Source of the DNA: Colletes latitarsis
Taxonomy: Eukaryota; Arthropoda; Insecta; Hymenoptera; Colletidae
Assembly (NCBI RefSeq): GCF_051014445.1
Contig: NW_027488370.1
Location: 3,348,001-3,412,000 of the forward strand
DNA: 64,000 bases
Direction of reading: 5' to 3'
Position numbers and translations under genes: made by a program. Below are positions 62,482 through 64,000 of the stretch, piece after piece. A model generated the notes under the pieces. It saw nothing but the letters and a program-made list of their open reading frames with translations. It was not told the origin of the DNA and searched no databases. Positions within the stretch are counted from its first letter, which is position 1; each line of letters starts with the position of its first letter.

Positions 62482-64000
62482 ATGTCTGGGATTCGCCCTC
62501 ATCAGGCTCATACTTTCGCGTTTTTCACATACTTGTTGAACAGATCCTGGGTTTTTTCTGCTTTGGGTCACGTAGTAATGTGGTACCACACTGAAACAGT
62601 CGATTAAACCAGGTTTCGATCAATATTTTTGTGGATAATGCATGTTAGGTCTAGGTTAGGCCTGGGATTTTCACTCATCAGACTCATACTTTCGCATTCT
62701 TCACATACTTATTGAACGGATCCTGGGTTTTTACTGGATTGGATCACGTAGTAATGTGGCACCACACTGAAACAGTCAATTAAACCTGGTTTCGATCAAT
62801 ATTTTAGAGGATAACGCAAGTTAGGTCTAGGTTAGGTCTGGGATTTTCACTCATCAGACTCATACTTTCGCATTCTTCACATACTTGTTCAACGGATCCT
62901 GTTTTTTTTCTGGTTTGGATCACGTAGTAATGTGGTACCACACTGAAACAGTCGACTAAACCTGGTTTCGATTAATATTTTTGAGGATAACGCATGTTAG
63001 GTCTGGGATGGTTCTGGGATTTGCCCTCATCAGGCTCATACTTTCGCAGCTTTAACATGCATGTTGACCTGATCGAGGGTTTTTTCTGCTTTGGATCACG
63101 TAGTAAAGTGGTACCACACTAAAACAGTCAATCAAACCTGGTTTCGATCAATATTTTAGAGGATAACGAAAGTTATGTCTAGTTTAGGCCTGGGATTTGC
63201 TCTCATCAGACTCATACTTTCGCATACTTCACTTACCTGTTGAACAGATCATGGGTTTTTTTCTGGTTTGCATCACGCAGTAATGTGGTACCACACTGAA
63301 ACAGTCGATTAAACCTGGTTTCGATCAATATTTTTGAGGATAACGCATGTTAGGTCTAGGTTAGGCCGAGGATTTTCACACATCAGACTCATACTTTCGC
63401 ATTCTTCACATACTTGTTGAACGGATCCTGGGTTTTTACTGGTTTGGGTCATGTAGTAATGTGGTACCACACTGAAACAGTCAATTAAACCTGGTTTCGA
63501 TCAATATATTAGAGAATAATTCATGTTAGGTCTAGGTTAGGTCTGGGATTTGCTCTGATCAGGCTCATTCTTTCGCATATTTCTCATACTTCATGGCTAG
63601 ATCCTGGGCTGTTTCTGGATTGCATCCAGTAGTAATGAAGTACAACACTGAAACAGTCAAATAAACCTGGTTTCCATCAATATTTTAGAGGATAACGCAT
63701 GTTAGGTCTAGGTTAGGTCTGGGATTTTCACTCATCAGACTAATACTTTCGCATTCTTCACATACTTGTTGAACGGATCCTGGGTTTTTTCTGGTTTGGA
63801 TCACGTAGTAATGTGGGACCACACTGAAACAATCAATTAAACCTGGTCTTGATAAATATTTTAGAGGATAACGCATGTTAGGTCTGGGATAGGTCTGGGA
63901 TTTGCCCTCATCAGGCTCATACTTTCGCACACTTCACATACTCGTTGAACAGATCCTGGGTTATTTTCTGGTTTGGATCACATAGTAATGAAGTACCACA
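62482..64000 (+). repeat. 176-bp satellite, right end of window
   Basis: About nine monomers continuing the duplicated block. The monomer at 63685 matches 61488 (offset 2197 bp) and 58586. The array runs off the end of the window in the middle of a monomer. No gene is seen. Confidence 0.9.

Noticed and set aside
1..64000. CRISPR-like regular repeats
   Set aside because: The repeated unit is the whole 176-bp monomer with no unique spacers, and the context is a eukaryotic satellite.
1..64000. CENP-B box in the monomer
   Set aside because: TTCGATCAATATTTT shares only the TTCG start. The CGGG end of the vertebrate box is missing.

Overview
The window is eukaryotic and almost certainly from an insect. 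About 90% of it is one tandem satellite array with a ~176-bp monomer (roughly 325 monomers, AT-rich). The array is interrupted by a complete, GC-rich non-LTR (LINE-type) retrotransposon at 3147-9133 and by two short 3'-end fragments of the same family at 59321-59565 and 62223-62467. I see no host protein-coding gene, rRNA or tRNA. Bacterial annotation categories such as operons and ribosome binding sites do not apply.

The retrotransposon has the R1-clade layout: a structured 5' UTR, a gag-like ORF1 ending in three zinc knuckles (3532-5409), an ORF2 with AP-like endonuclease, reverse transcriptase and a C-terminal CCHC motif (5409-8591), a hairpin-rich 3' UTR, and a 26-nt poly(A) tail. ORF1 and ORF2 share the pentanucleotide TAATG, which suggests coupled termination-reinitiation as described for the telomere-specific insect element SART1. 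Both ORFs are open, and 13-bp target-site duplications (TSDs) flank the element.

The most interesting point is the relation between element and satellite. Each satellite monomer carries two adjacent copies of an 11-bp motif close to TTAGGTCTGGG, which looks like an expanded insect TTAGG telomere repeat (I recall such variants from Hymenoptera, but this needs checking). Both independent insertions, the full-length one and the truncated one, have their poly(A) end joined to the same base, immediately before GTTA(G/T)GTCTGGG. The element therefore appears to be a sequence-specific retrotransposon that recognises a telomere-like motif embedded in a probably subtelomeric or heterochromatic satellite.

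Layout: 1-3146 satellite rich in monomers with a CTTCCACTGG segment; 3147-9133 full-length element; 9134 to ~18.8 kb the same satellite type, including an uninterrupted copy of the insertion locus at 12653; ~18.8-27.8 kb mixed monomer types; ~27.8-43.6 kb repeated multi-monomer blocks; ~43.6-57.7 kb further block duplications and a 528-bp higher-order repeat near 46.6-48.0 kb; ~57.7-64 kb a recently duplicated ~2.9-kb block that carries the truncated element with it. The array thus records cycles of block duplication, with one insertion predating its local amplification and another postdating an older duplication.
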